Positions 16,532 to 25,297 of a DNA stretch of 64,000 nucleotides are shown piece after piece. Below the pieces are notes generated by a model that saw nothing but the letters and a program-made list of their open reading frames with translations, was not told where the DNA came from and did not search any database. The stretch's first letter is position 1. Every line of letters begins with the position of its first letter. The position numbers were made by a program, and so were the translations under genes. Origin of the DNA: Neptuniibacter sp. CAU 1671. GTDB taxonomy: Bacteria > Pseudomonadota > Gammaproteobacteria > Pseudomonadales > Balneatricaceae. The DNA lies in contig NZ_JARHUE010000007.1 of the NCBI RefSeq assembly GCF_029222905.1, positions 81,036 through 145,035 on the forward strand, read 5' to 3'.

Positions 16532-17151
16532 GTATTCACTGTACCGGATGTTCAGGTGACACCCAAAACGCTGCCACTGACCGACAGTACAGACGCATAC
16601 TCTGGTTTGCGCTGCTGACCAATTTTGGCATGTTTATCACTGAGATTGTGGCAGGTGCAGTGGGTCAATCCCTGTCACTGACCGCCGACGCCATGGATTT
16701 CTTTTCCGATAGTGTCAATTACGCCATTACGCTGGCAGTACTGGGCCTGAGCCTTAACAGCCGGGCCAGTGCAGCCCTGTTCAAAGGCATATGCATGGGC
16801 CTTGTGGGCCTGTATGTGCTCTATACCTCTATCAGCCATATTATCAATGGCATACTCCCCCAGGCCCATATTATGGGCATTGTGGGTTTTCTCGCATTAT
16901 TAACCAACGTCGTGGTGGCCCTGCTGCTGTTCCGACACCGTGCGGGCGATGCCAACCGCCAGTCGATATGGATCTGTTCACGTAATGATGCCATTGCCAA
17001 TATCGCCGTTATCGCGGCCGGGGGCGGTGTGTGGTTCAGCCAAAGCGGCTGGCCTGACGTATGTGTGGGTCTGGGGATTGCTGCGCTGGGTCTGTGGGGC
17101 GCCAATACCATTATCCGCAAAAGTCTGGCCGAACTGCGCGCTCAGGCCTGA
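16528..17151 (+). CDS. Cation diffusion facilitator (CDF) efflux protein, short form
   Basis: 207 aa, about six transmembrane helices. The first metal-site motif is TADAMDFFSDSVNY and the second is CSRNDAIANI, in the expected helices, so divalent metal (Zn, Co or Cd) efflux is likely. It begins with CTGCSG, a possible metal-binding N-terminus. It stops soon after the last helix (KSLAELRAQA) and so lacks the cytoplasmic dimerisation domain of full-length (about 300 aa) CDF proteins such as YiiP. It is translationally coupled to the ArsR repressor gene (4-base overlap). Confidence 0.88.
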   Translation: MSIHCTGCSGDTQNAATDRQYRRILWFALLTNFGMFITEIVAGAVGQSLSLTADAMDFFSDSVNYAITLAVLGLSLNSRASAALFKGICMGLVGLYVLYTSISHIINGILPQAHIMGIVGFLALLTNVVVALLLFRHRAGDANRQSIWICSRNDAIANIAVIAAGGGVWFSQSGWPDVCVGLGIAALGLWGANTIIRKSLAELRAQA

Positions 17152-17254
17152 TATTGGATACGCATAACTCAAGACATTTTCAAACTGTTGAGTACTCTTT
17201 TAGTTGATAAAACCAATGCCATGATTAGTTAATAAAAATAACTATTAAACGCTG

Positions 17255-17283
17255 TTGCAAATGAGAATGATTCTACTTAAGAT
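17255..17283 (+). promoter_or_regulatory. Fur-controlled promoter of the TonB operon
   Basis: TTGCAA (17255-17260), 17-base spacer, TAAGAT (17278-17283). The spacer contains AATGAGAATGATT, matching the core of the Fur box (AATGATAATCATT) at 11 of 13 positions. Fur-iron would block this promoter directly. Confidence 0.8.
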
Positions 17284-17311
17284 TACATTCTAATTTCCAA
17301 CGGAGCTAATC

Positions 17312-18139
17312 ATGGCCAGTCTAGCTGAACCCGGCAGCCCTCTACCCAACGCTATTCAGAGCACACCTGAAGTATTTCCAGAGCCCACACCATTAGCGGC
17401 AGCACCTGCTGAAGCGACCTCGTCTGTCTCAGATCTGGCAATCTCTGCAAACACCCCAGATCCACTGGCAGCCTCACTGCCCTCTTATACCGACCGGTTT
17501 ATGGATTTTTTACAAACAGGCGGCCCGGTAGTCTGGATTCTGATGGGTTTCTCTGTCATCGCTCTGAGCATGCTGCTGGTAAAACTCTGGCAGTTGATGC
17601 TGCTTCAGCCTGAAAGGACCGGGGATGTTGATCAGGCCCTCTCCTTCTATCAGCAGAACAATACCGACGCTGCGCTGGCACGGCTAAAACAGAATCGTCC
17701 TGTATCTGCGCTGGTTCATGCTGCTATTGAGTTGCAAACTCAGCTTGCGCCGGAACTGCTTCAGGAAGAGCTGAACCGTCTGGCCCAGAAACAGCTTAAT
17801 CAGTTACGTGGCTTTCTGAGACCGCTCGAAATCATCGCAACCCTGAGTCCACTGTTAGGTTTGCTGGGCACCGTACTTGGCATGATCCTGGCCTTTCAGC
17901 AGATGGAAGCAGCAGGCAGTCAGGTCGATCCCGCCACTCTCTCCGGCGGCATCTGGCAGGCCCTGCTGACCACCGCTGTGGGTCTGTCGGTCGCCATTCC
18001 CGTCCTGATTGCTCATGCCTGGCTGGAGCGTAAAAACGAACGGGTTGCTGCCACCATGAATGACGCTGTTACCCGCGTTTTTACCGGTAAAAAAGCCCTG
18101 GACACCCAGCATAACGGAGCGATCAAGCGTGCTGCTTAA
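17312..18139 (+). CDS. exbB: ExbB-type MotA/TolQ/ExbB proton channel subunit
   Basis: 275 aa, ATG preceded by GGAG at 6 bases. An unusual N-terminal extension of about 65 residues rich in Pro, Ala and Ser precedes the first helix (GGPVVWILMGFSVIALSML). The conserved pair of helices follows: ATLSPLLGLLGTVLGMILAFQQM and ALLTTAVGLSVAIPVLIAHAWLE, with the channel Thr residues in the expected places. It forms the proton channel that energises TonB. First gene of a Fur-controlled operon; overlaps the first exbD by 11 bases. Confidence 0.93.
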   Translation: MASLAEPGSPLPNAIQSTPEVFPEPTPLAAAPAEATSSVSDLAISANTPDPLAASLPSYTDRFMDFLQTGGPVVWILMGFSVIALSMLLVKLWQLMLLQPERTGDVDQALSFYQQNNTDAALARLKQNRPVSALVHAAIELQTQLAPELLQEELNRLAQKQLNQLRGFLRPLEIIATLSPLLGLLGTVLGMILAFQQMEAAGSQVDPATLSGGIWQALLTTAVGLSVAIPVLIAHAWLERKNERVAATMNDAVTRVFTGKKALDTQHNGAIKRAA

Positions 18140-18527
18140 CCTGTCTACAGCCCCCCGCCGCCGTGCGGTCAGCCTGACACCCTTGATTGATGTGGTTTTT
18201 ATTTTGTTGCTGTTTTTTATGTTGTCTTCCAGTTTTATTCAGCATCGGCAGATCAACCTGCCCATGGCCACTGCATCCCAGAGCGATCCACAACTGATCA
18301 CTCGGGTGCAGCTGCTGGACAATCTGGGCAGGATACTGGTCGATGGCGTGTCGATTGATAGCGAAAACATGCAGGAACTGACTCACCTGATCCAGCGTTC
18401 AGAAGGGGCAGCATTTGCGCTCAGTGCTGAACCACAGGTATCCACTCAGGCCCTGATCCGACTGCTTGACCAGCTGCACAACGCAGGTGCCGACAAGGTC
18501 TCTCTGAGTGGAGTGTTGATGCCATGA
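18129..18527 (+). CDS. exbD: ExbD-type biopolymer transport protein, first copy
   Basis: 132 aa from GTG 18129, chosen because GGAG lies 9 bases upstream and the family N-terminus (RRRAVSLTPLIDVVF) follows. Single transmembrane helix with the essential Asp in PLIDVVFILLLFFML, then a periplasmic domain. It contributes the proton-carrying residue of the ExbB-ExbD channel. It overlaps exbB by 11 bases and the second exbD by 4. Confidence 0.92.
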   Translation: MLLNLSTAPRRRAVSLTPLIDVVFILLLFFMLSSSFIQHRQINLPMATASQSDPQLITRVQLLDNLGRILVDGVSIDSENMQELTHLIQRSEGAAFALSAEPQVSTQALIRLLDQLHNAGADKVSLSGVLMP

Positions 18528-18952
18528 TTCAGCAACCCTCCCCTGTCCGTGATTCACTGGGTAATGATGACAACCTGATTCCGCTGATCAATGTTGTGTT
18601 TCTGATGCTGATCTTTTTTATGGTGGCAGGACACATCGAAGCCAGCGATGCAGCCCGGGTAGAACTGCCCAACTCAAAAGCGGAGCAGGCATCAGCCCAA
18701 CAACGCCATGAACTGCTGATTGACGCAACAGGCAACCGTTACCTGAACGGCCAACCGGTAACTGAGGCCGAGATGATCCAGCAACTCAGTCAAATCGCTG
18801 CAGACAGCACTTCAGCCAGTCAGCCGATGTTGGTCAAAGCCGATGCTCTGCTGCCCGTGAGCCAGTTACAGGATCACCTGCGCCAGCTACACGCCGCTGG
18901 CCTGCAGAAAATTACGCTGGCGACACGCCTTGTCACAGGGAGTGCACAATGA
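18524..18952 (+). CDS. ExbD-type protein, second copy with Asn at the channel Asp position
   Basis: 142 aa. Same architecture as the first ExbD, but the membrane helix reads LIPLINVVFLMLIFFMV, so the proton-carrying Asp (Asp25 of E. coli ExbD) is Asn. The periplasmic domain is intact. It may assemble with the first ExbD as a non-protonating partner. Overlaps both neighbours by 4 bases. Confidence 0.9.
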   Translation: MIQQPSPVRDSLGNDDNLIPLINVVFLMLIFFMVAGHIEASDAARVELPNSKAEQASAQQRHELLIDATGNRYLNGQPVTEAEMIQQLSQIAADSTSASQPMLVKADALLPVSQLQDHLRQLHAAGLQKITLATRLVTGSAQ

Positions 18953-19728
18953 TCAGCTGGAAACATCATCTGCTGGCAATTTGTGTTGCCCTGTCACTGC
19001 ATCTGATAGCTGCATTGGTCTTGACTGGCCAGGCCGAGTCAGGTGCTCGCGCTGCAGGCGAAGCCGGCATTGAAATTGACTTGGGCATGTTGGGCGATCT
19101 GGGCGTAGCGCAGGCCAATCAGGATGCTAAACCTGTGACAGCACCGACTGAACCTGTTCAGCCTGAAGTGACAGAAGCCAGACCAGAACCGATTCCTGAA
19201 CCTGTTGCTGAGATCAAACCTCTGGCCAAAGCGGAAGCCGATGCCATTCAGGTGAAAACACCGTCCACCCAGAAACCGGTCAAACAACCTGAACCGGCAA
19301 AACCTGAACCGTTGGTTCCGAAGCCACAACCAGATAACACAAGCGTAGCTGTGTCGGAGCAAAGCACCCAGTCACAAACGACGCGGAAACAATCCACCGG
19401 CAGCAGTCACAGTCTGACCAACGGCGGCACCCCGGCAGCGGTCAGCTCCTATTACTCACTGATAGCTGCGCACCTGGCAAAACATAAGCGCTATCCCGTC
19501 AGTGCACGACGCCGGGGCGAAGAAGGACGGGTTGATATCAGCTTCACACTCGCCTCGGACGGCCACTTACTGGGTTATCAGATTGTTAACGGTTCAGGCT
19601 ATGCCGCACTGGATAAGGCCGTAGAAAAAATGCTGAAAACAGCCAGCCCGCTGCCACCCTTTCCGGCATCAATCAGCGGCCCTGAGTTAACCATCAGAAT
19701 TCCGATTGAATTCCGGCTAAACCACTAA
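18949..19728 (+). CDS. tonB: TonB-family energy transducer
   Basis: 259 aa. One N-terminal transmembrane helix (HHLLAICVALSLHLIAALVL), including the Ser/His face typical of TonB, then a long Pro/Glu/Lys-rich periplasm-spanning region (about residues 60-160) and a C-terminal TonB domain (KRYPVSARRRGEEGRVDISF ... GSGYAALDKAVEKML). It transmits the ExbBD proton-driven motion to the outer-membrane receptor encoded next. Overlaps the second exbD by 4 bases. Confidence 0.92.
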   Translation: MISWKHHLLAICVALSLHLIAALVLTGQAESGARAAGEAGIEIDLGMLGDLGVAQANQDAKPVTAPTEPVQPEVTEARPEPIPEPVAEIKPLAKAEADAIQVKTPSTQKPVKQPEPAKPEPLVPKPQPDNTSVAVSEQSTQSQTTRKQSTGSSHSLTNGGTPAAVSSYYSLIAAHLAKHKRYPVSARRRGEEGRVDISFTLASDGHLLGYQIVNGSGYAALDKAVEKMLKTASPLPPFPASISGPELTIRIPIEFRLNH

Positions 19729-19785
19729 TCGCAAAACCTCATCTCATTGAAAAATAACAGTTCTATGTCTGTTAAGGGGACAACT

Positions 19786-22023
19786 ATGCCTAAAAAAACG
19801 CTTCTCAATGCGGCGACCTACCGCACTTACCCACGGGTACCCGCTTCCGTATCACTCGCCAGCGGCATGGCGCTGGCGGTATCTGCAGCGCTGCCACTGA
19901 CCGCGCTGGCCGAGGAAGTTCAACTGGATGCACTGGTGGTTGAAGACAGCGGGATTGTCGCTGACAGTAACCCCTATGCTGAACCGGGTGCCCCTTACAA
20001 AGCGAAAAAACTGTCTGACAGCAAACATACCCGGGATATCGCTGACACCCCTCAGACCATGACGGTGCTGACCAAGGATGTGATCGACGAGTCCGGTAAA
20101 AACGAACTGAAAGACCTGCTGGCAGCACAACCCGGTATTACGCTGGGGACCGGTGAAGGCGGCAACTCCTTCGGTGACCGCTATATCATTCGTGGTTATG
20201 AAGCCCGCAGTGATGTCTTCACCGATGGCCTGCGCGAACCGGGTCTGATTACCCGTGATACCTTTGCATTGGAGCAGGTAGAGATCAGCAAGGGTCCCAG
20301 CTCCACCTTTGCCGGTCGCGGTACAACCGGTGGCGCCGTGAATACCGTGACTAAAAAAGCCAGTCTGGATGATGACTTCAATAAACTGGAAGGCGGCATG
20401 GGTACCGATGATTACCACCGCTTTACCTTTGATGCCAACCGCGTGGTGAATGACAGTCTGGCCATCCGCTTCAACGGTCTGTACAGCGAAAGCGACATCC
20501 CTGACCGAGACCCGGCCGCGGAAGAACGCAAAGGCGCCCTGCTCTCGGCAGTCTTCCAGGCCACCGACGACCTGAAACTGGCGGCAGACTACTACTTCTT
20601 CCGCTCCGATGACCGAACCGATCCGGGTGTTGCTTTTGACCGGGACACCCAAAGTTTCAATAGATACGACTATGTCGGTCAGGACGGGTTGGACTTCCAG
20701 GAATCCGGCGCGGATATATTCACGCTGGCGGTGGATTACCAGCTCACAGATGCTGCCCGTCTGGAAAACAAAACCCGCCTGGGTAACACCACCAATGACT
20801 ACATCATCACCGCCTACAGTGCAGGCCGTGGGGATATCCGCTCGTTCACCGGCTGGCAGGATAACGATTATGTCGGCAACCAGACTAACCTGATCATCGA
20901 TACCGAACTGGGCGGCAAACGCCATACCCTCGTCACCGGTGTTGAATACGCCAAAGAGGATGTGATTGCCGGTAACTACGCCATCGATCAGACCAACACC
21001 TTCACCATTGACCCCTACAATGCCGACAACAACCTGTGGGAAGGCAGCACCAGCAAAAGCGACAAGATGTCCGATCTGACCCTGAAAACCTGGTCAATCT
21101 ATCTGATGGATACCATCACGCTGAACGATGACTGGGAACTGTTTGGTGGTGTGCGCTACGACCACTTTGATTACAAACTCTGGACCGCAGAACGTGAGCG
21201 CCGGGGCACCATTGTTCCTGAAGCCCGTTATGCCTTCAGCGATGGTTTCTGGAATGGTCATCTGGGCGTAGTCTTTTCGCCCTGGGAAAACGGCAATCTC
21301 TACGCCAGCTGGGGCACCTCCTCCAACATTAACGGCGGTGAAGCCGATGCCGGTTCCAGCTGTGGTTACGGCGGTCTTTGTTCCGACAGCGATGGCAACT
21401 ATGCCCATGCAGATCCGGAACAGTCCACCAACTGGGAACTGGGCACCAAATGGAACCTGATGGACGAGCAGTTGCTGCTGACCGCTGCAATCTTCCGTAC
21501 TACCAAGGATGATGTCATTGAAGAAGGTGGCGACTCTTATTCTACAGGCGGTTCACTGAATACCGGTAAAAACCGGGTTGAGGGTGTCGAACTGGGCCTG
21601 TCCGGTAACATCACCAACAAACTCAGCGGTCAGTTCGGCATTGCAGTCATGAACTCTGAAACGCTGGAATCCTATGATGAGAGTCTGGTGGGTTTGCCAA
21701 AAGCGAACTTCGCTGAGAAGAGTGCCAGCCTGCAGCTGAAATACCAGCTGACATCCGATTTCGCCTTTGGCGGTAACCTCACCTACGCCAGCGAGATGTT
21801 TGGTGGCCAGCCGGATACTGGAGCAAGACTCAATATCCGCACACCCGGCTACTCAGTGGTCGACCTGTTCGCCCTGTGGCAGATCAATCCGGATATGTCT
21901 TTGCGCGCCAATATGCAGAACGTGGCGGATAAAGAGTACTACACCGCGATCTACCGTGGCGGCAGCATCGTCTATCTGGGTGATGCACGCAGTGCCAACC
22001 TGACCCTGAGCTACCGTTTCTAA
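19786..22023 (+). CDS. TonB-dependent siderophore receptor
   Basis: 745 aa from ATG 19786 (AAGGGG 6-7 bases upstream). Signal peptide ending near ALAEE, TonB box LDALVVED, plug domain (IADTPQTMTVLTKDVID, YIIRGYEARSDVF, EVSKGPSS-like EISKGPSSTFAGRGTTGG) and a 22-strand barrel ending in an aromatic C-terminus (LSYRF). The plug resembles the Fiu/PiuA group of catecholate siderophore receptors, and its neighbour PiuC fits, since fiu-ybiX and piuA-piuC are paired in other gammaproteobacteria. Specific siderophore not determined. Under Fur control through the operon promoter. Confidence 0.92.
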   Translation: MPKKTLLNAATYRTYPRVPASVSLASGMALAVSAALPLTALAEEVQLDALVVEDSGIVADSNPYAEPGAPYKAKKLSDSKHTRDIADTPQTMTVLTKDVIDESGKNELKDLLAAQPGITLGTGEGGNSFGDRYIIRGYEARSDVFTDGLREPGLITRDTFALEQVEISKGPSSTFAGRGTTGGAVNTVTKKASLDDDFNKLEGGMGTDDYHRFTFDANRVVNDSLAIRFNGLYSESDIPDRDPAAEERKGALLSAVFQATDDLKLAADYYFFRSDDRTDPGVAFDRDTQSFNRYDYVGQDGLDFQESGADIFTLAVDYQLTDAARLENKTRLGNTTNDYIITAYSAGRGDIRSFTGWQDNDYVGNQTNLIIDTELGGKRHTLVTGVEYAKEDVIAGNYAIDQTNTFTIDPYNADNNLWEGSTSKSDKMSDLTLKTWSIYLMDTITLNDDWELFGGVRYDHFDYKLWTAERERRGTIVPEARYAFSDGFWNGHLGVVFSPWENGNLYASWGTSSNINGGEADAGSSCGYGGLCSDSDGNYAHADPEQSTNWELGTKWNLMDEQLLLTAAIFRTTKDDVIEEGGDSYSTGGSLNTGKNRVEGVELGLSGNITNKLSGQFGIAVMNSETLESYDESLVGLPKANFAEKSASLQLKYQLTSDFAFGGNLTYASEMFGGQPDTGARLNIRTPGYSVVDLFALWQINPDMSLRANMQNVADKEYYTAIYRGGSIVYLGDARSANLTLSYRF

Positions 22024-22032
22024 GCATGATGA

Positions 22033-22060
22033 CTGCGGAGGGATGCCCTCCGCAGTTTTT
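22033..22060 (+). terminator. Strong hairpin with T run between receptor and piuC
   Basis: CTGCGGAGGG (22033-22042), loop ATG, CCCTCCGCAG (22046-22055), then TTTTT. A 10-bp perfect stem with terminator geometry located inside the operon, just before the piuC ribosome site. It should lower piuC and oxidase expression relative to the receptor. Confidence 0.85.
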
Positions 22061-22069
22061 GAGGTATGT

Positions 22070-22753
22070 ATGATTATTGTCATTCCACAGGTGCTGACTG
22101 CAGAGCAGGTCAGCCAGATGCGCCAGCATATGGATCAGGCAGACTGGCAGGACGGGCGCAGCAGTGCGGGCGATCTGGCTGTTAACAGCAAACAGAACCA
22201 GCAACTCAGTCTGGATGACCCGCTCAACCAGCAGCTGGCAGATTTTGTTCTGGGGGCCCTCGCCCGCCAACCGGAGTTTGTCGCTGCAGCACTGCCACTG
22301 AAAATACTGCCACCCATGTTTAACCGCTATCGCAGTGGTGAAACCTACGGCCTGCACGTGGATAATGCTATTCGGCTAATCCCGGGTAGTGCAACCCGAC
22401 TGCGCACCGATCTGTCGGCCACCCTGTTTCTGGCCGAACAGTCAGAATATCAGGGCGGCGAACTGGAGATTGAAGACCAGTACGGTACCCAGCGGATTAA
22501 ACTGAATGCTGGAGATATGGTGCTTTACCCTTCCACCAGCCTGCACCGGGTTTTACCCGTAACGCAGGGACAGCGAGTCGCAGCCTTTTTCTGGATCCAG
22601 AGCATGGTGCGCCAGCATGAACAGCGTGAAGTACTCTACCAGCTGGATAAAACCATCCGTGAACTAACCACTGATCTGGGCGCAAATGCGTCACCAGTGC
22701 TGAAACTGACCCAGGTCTACCACAAACTGATGCGCCAGCTCGCTGATACCTGA
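22070..22753 (+). CDS. piuC: PKHD-type Fe(II)/2-oxoglutarate hydroxylase, PiuC/YbiX family
   Basis: 227 aa from ATG 22070 (GAGG 6 bases upstream); family length about 226. The double-stranded beta-helix core has the iron ligands His and Asp in YGLHVDNAI and the distal His in STSLHRVLPV, followed by the 2-oxoglutarate-binding Arg in GQRVAAFFW. It is found next to catecholate siderophore receptors in many bacteria. The substrate is not established; a role in siderophore or iron-complex processing is inferred from context. Confidence 0.93.
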   Translation: MIIVIPQVLTAEQVSQMRQHMDQADWQDGRSSAGDLAVNSKQNQQLSLDDPLNQQLADFVLGALARQPEFVAAALPLKILPPMFNRYRSGETYGLHVDNAIRLIPGSATRLRTDLSATLFLAEQSEYQGGELEIEDQYGTQRIKLNAGDMVLYPSTSLHRVLPVTQGQRVAAFFWIQSMVRQHEQREVLYQLDKTIRELTTDLGANASPVLKLTQVYHKLMRQLADT

Positions 22754-22762
22754 GACACCTTT

Positions 22763-23866
22763 ATGTTTACCCCTCCACTGGAATCCATACCCGCCGATCT
22801 GGTCAGCCTGTCAGACTATGCCCGCTATGCAAAGCAACACCTGCCCACCCCGATCTATGAATACATTGCCGGCGGCGGTGCCGATGAGATCAGTCTGAAA
22901 CGCAACCGAGACGCTTTTGACCGATTGCTGCTGCAACCCAAGGTGTTGCGCAATATGTCCCAGGGCCAGACCCAGAGCACACTGCTTGGTTCACCCCTGC
23001 GCTACCCGGCTTTGCTGGCACCGGTCGCCTTTCAGCAACTGGCACACCCCGAGGGAGAGCTGGCCACGGCTCGAGCTGCCAATGCACTGGACACCGGTAT
23101 GGTGGTCAGTACGCTGTCCTCTACGTCCATGGAACAACTGGCCGAAACGCTGGAAGGCCCCAAATGGTTTCAGCTCTATTTTCAACAGGACCGGGACTTT
23201 ACTCTGAACCTGGTGCGCCGCGCTGAACAGGCGGGTTACAGCCACCTGATGGTCACTGTCGATGCCCCTCTGCATGGCATCCGCAACCGGGCGCAACGGG
23301 CCGGTTTTCAGTTGCCGGAGCATGTCCGGGCGGTAAATCTGGATGATCGCCCGCCCCTGCCACGGAAGGTACTGGAACCCGATCAGAGCATTGTGTTTCA
23401 GGGTATGATGAGCGAAGCCCCTAGCTGGAGTGATATTAACTGGCTGCAACAGGAAACCCGGCTGCCGATCATTCTGAAAGGCATTATGCATCCTGACGAT
23501 GCCCTGCAGGCCAAGCAGATGGGCATTGCCGGTGTGGTGGTGTCGAATCATGGAGGACGCACGCTGGACTGTGTGCCCGCCGCGTTTGAGGTCTTGCCTG
23601 AGATCCGGCAGGCGGTCGGGACGGACTACCCGCTGCTACTCGATGGCGGTATTGAGCGGGGTACCGATATTTTTAAGTCCCTTGCCCTGGGCGCGAATGC
23701 AGTGATGATTGGTCGCCCACAGATCTATGCTCTGGCTGTGGCCGGCGCATTGGGTGTTGCACATATGCTAAGGGTATTGAGGGAGGAGTTTGAGGTCACC
23801 ATGGCACTGGCCGGTACACCCACGCTGGCAGATATTTCAGCGCAGTGCCTGTGGCAACCGAAGTAA
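22763..23866 (+). CDS. FMN-dependent alpha-hydroxy-acid oxidase (LldD/lactate oxidase family)
   Basis: 367 aa. TIM-barrel flavoenzyme with the family elements YEYIAGGGADE, the substrate/FMN region MVTVDAPLHG, catalytic Lys in ILKGIMHPDDA and catalytic His and Arg in SNHGGRTLD, then the FMN-phosphate loop LLDGGIERGTD. All catalytic residues appear present. It follows piuC by 9 bases, so it belongs to the iron operon, an unusual place for a lactate-oxidase-type enzyme. The substrate could be a hydroxy-acid part of a siderophore (inference) or simply L-lactate. Confidence 0.9.
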   Translation: MFTPPLESIPADLVSLSDYARYAKQHLPTPIYEYIAGGGADEISLKRNRDAFDRLLLQPKVLRNMSQGQTQSTLLGSPLRYPALLAPVAFQQLAHPEGELATARAANALDTGMVVSTLSSTSMEQLAETLEGPKWFQLYFQQDRDFTLNLVRRAEQAGYSHLMVTVDAPLHGIRNRAQRAGFQLPEHVRAVNLDDRPPLPRKVLEPDQSIVFQGMMSEAPSWSDINWLQQETRLPIILKGIMHPDDALQAKQMGIAGVVVSNHGGRTLDCVPAAFEVLPEIRQAVGTDYPLLLDGGIERGTDIFKSLALGANAVMIGRPQIYALAVAGALGVAHMLRVLREEFEVTMALAGTPTLADISAQCLWQPK

Positions 23867-23879
23867 GCGGTATGTCAGC

Positions 23880-24740
23880 TTAACGCCCCAAACCGCCCAG
23901 AATTCCGCGCACGGCAGCAGGGATATCGCCCGGCAACAGCACCGTTTTGCTGTTTTCACCCACGGCCATATCCTTGATCGCCTCGACGTACTTCTCACCC
24001 AGCAGATACACCACCGGCAGCTCATTGCCCTGAATCGCAGAGGTGACTTTCTCGATCGCTTCCTGACTGGCCGTTGCCAGTACCACCTTGGCCTCGGCAT
24101 CACGACGGGACGCTTCCAGTCGGCCTTCGGCTTCCAGAATGGCAGCGGCTTTTTCCCCGTCCGCACGGGTCACCGTGGCACGACGCTGACGCTCAGCGGC
24201 CGCCTGCTCTTCCATCGCCATCTGCATAGTCTGTGATGGATTGATATCCTGAATTTCAACCGTTTTCAGGGTAATACCCCAATCCGAAATATCGTCTGAG
24301 ATGGCACCTTTCAGTTTGGCTTTGATCTGATCGCGGTTTGACAGGGCCTCATCCAGATTCATCTCACCGATGATTGAACGCAGAGAGGTCTGCACCAGGT
24401 TCTGAATGGCCAGATTGTAATCTTCCACACCGTAAACGGCCTTCTCGGGGGAAACGATGTTCATGTACGCCACGGCGTTGGCAATGATCACCGCGTTATC
24501 CAGCGTGATCACCTCCTGCGAAGGGATATCCAGCACAATATCCTTGGTGGTCACCTTATAGGCCACCGAATCCACATAGGGAAAGATAATATTCAGGCCC
24601 GGCCCCAGCGTGCGGTGGTATTTACCCAACCGCTGCACGACATGTTTACTGCCCTGCGGCACAATCTGCACCCCCAGATACAGGGTGACCAATACGACTG
24701 CCACAAAAACAATCGCCATACTCAGTCCTTCGATCAACAT
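23880..24740 (-). CDS. SPFH-domain (stomatin/paraslipin, QmcA-like) membrane protein
   Basis: 286 aa. N-terminal hydrophobic segment (AIVFVAVVLVTLYLGV), then SPFH domain (VPQGSKHVVQRLGKYHRTL, GLNIIFPYVDSVAYKV, AVAYMNI) and a charged Ala/Glu-rich coiled coil (EEQAAAERQRRATVTRADGE). Such proteins form large membrane microdomain rings, often with an NfeD partner. The next gene upstream on this strand is NfeD, which fits that pairing. It is convergent with the oxidase gene, leaving only 13 bases. Confidence 0.93.
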   Translation of the reverse strand: MLIEGLSMAIVFVAVVLVTLYLGVQIVPQGSKHVVQRLGKYHRTLGPGLNIIFPYVDSVAYKVTTKDIVLDIPSQEVITLDNAVIIANAVAYMNIVSPEKAVYGVEDYNLAIQNLVQTSLRSIIGEMNLDEALSNRDQIKAKLKGAISDDISDWGITLKTVEIQDINPSQTMQMAMEEQAAAERQRRATVTRADGEKAAAILEAEGRLEASRRDAEAKVVLATASQEAIEKVTSAIQGNELPVVYLLGEKYVEAIKDMAVGENSKTVLLPGDIPAAVRGILGGLGR

Positions 24741-24764
24741 CGTTAACTCTCTCCTTTTGCGTGA

Positions 24765-25220
24765 TTAACTGCGTTTTTCAACAATCAGGGTATTGCCGGA
24801 CAACGCCTTAATGGCCACCCGATCACCCACTGCGACATCCTGATCGCAGATAAAATCCCATTCATCATCACCCAGAACCGGCGTCGTGAAGCGCACCTGC
24901 CCGCGTGCACCTTCCGTGGGCTGACGGATCACCTGACCGGTTTCTCCGATCACCGCTTCACCGGCATTACCAGCTTTGGTCCGGTCTTTCATAAGCGGGC
25001 GCAACAGGGTAAACCAGGCCAATGCAAACAGGACCGATAACACCGCCCAGATCACCAACTGGCTACTGATGCCAATGTCCGGCATCAGAATCAACAGCAA
25101 CCCCATCAGCAGGCCTGCCAGGCCGAACCAGAAGATGGTAAAACTTGGCACCGCAATTTCAGCCAGCATCAGCAACATGCCAAAGACAACCCAGTGCCAG
25201 TAGGCAATTTGAAAATCCAT
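24765..25220 (-). CDS. NfeD-family membrane protein
   Basis: 151 aa from ATG 25220, chosen because AAGGAG lies 5 bases upstream (the in-frame GTG at 25226 would overlap that site). Three to four transmembrane helices followed by a small OB-fold domain (GETGQVIRQPTEGARGQVRF ... GDRVAIKALSGNTLIVEK). This is the short, membrane plus OB-fold form of NfeD (no ClpP-like protease domain). It precedes and is co-transcribed with the SPFH protein, its usual partner in membrane-domain assembly. Confidence 0.92.
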   Translation of the reverse strand: MDFQIAYWHWVVFGMLLMLAEIAVPSFTIFWFGLAGLLMGLLLILMPDIGISSQLVIWAVLSVLFALAWFTLLRPLMKDRTKAGNAGEAVIGETGQVIRQPTEGARGQVRFTTPVLGDDEWDFICDQDVAVGDRVAIKALSGNTLIVEKRS

Positions 25221-25297
25221 ATTCACTCCTTGTGAGCCCTGACAGGGACAGAGCAGAAAAGTTAGTCGAGCAATGTGACAAATGATCGGTTAGCAGG

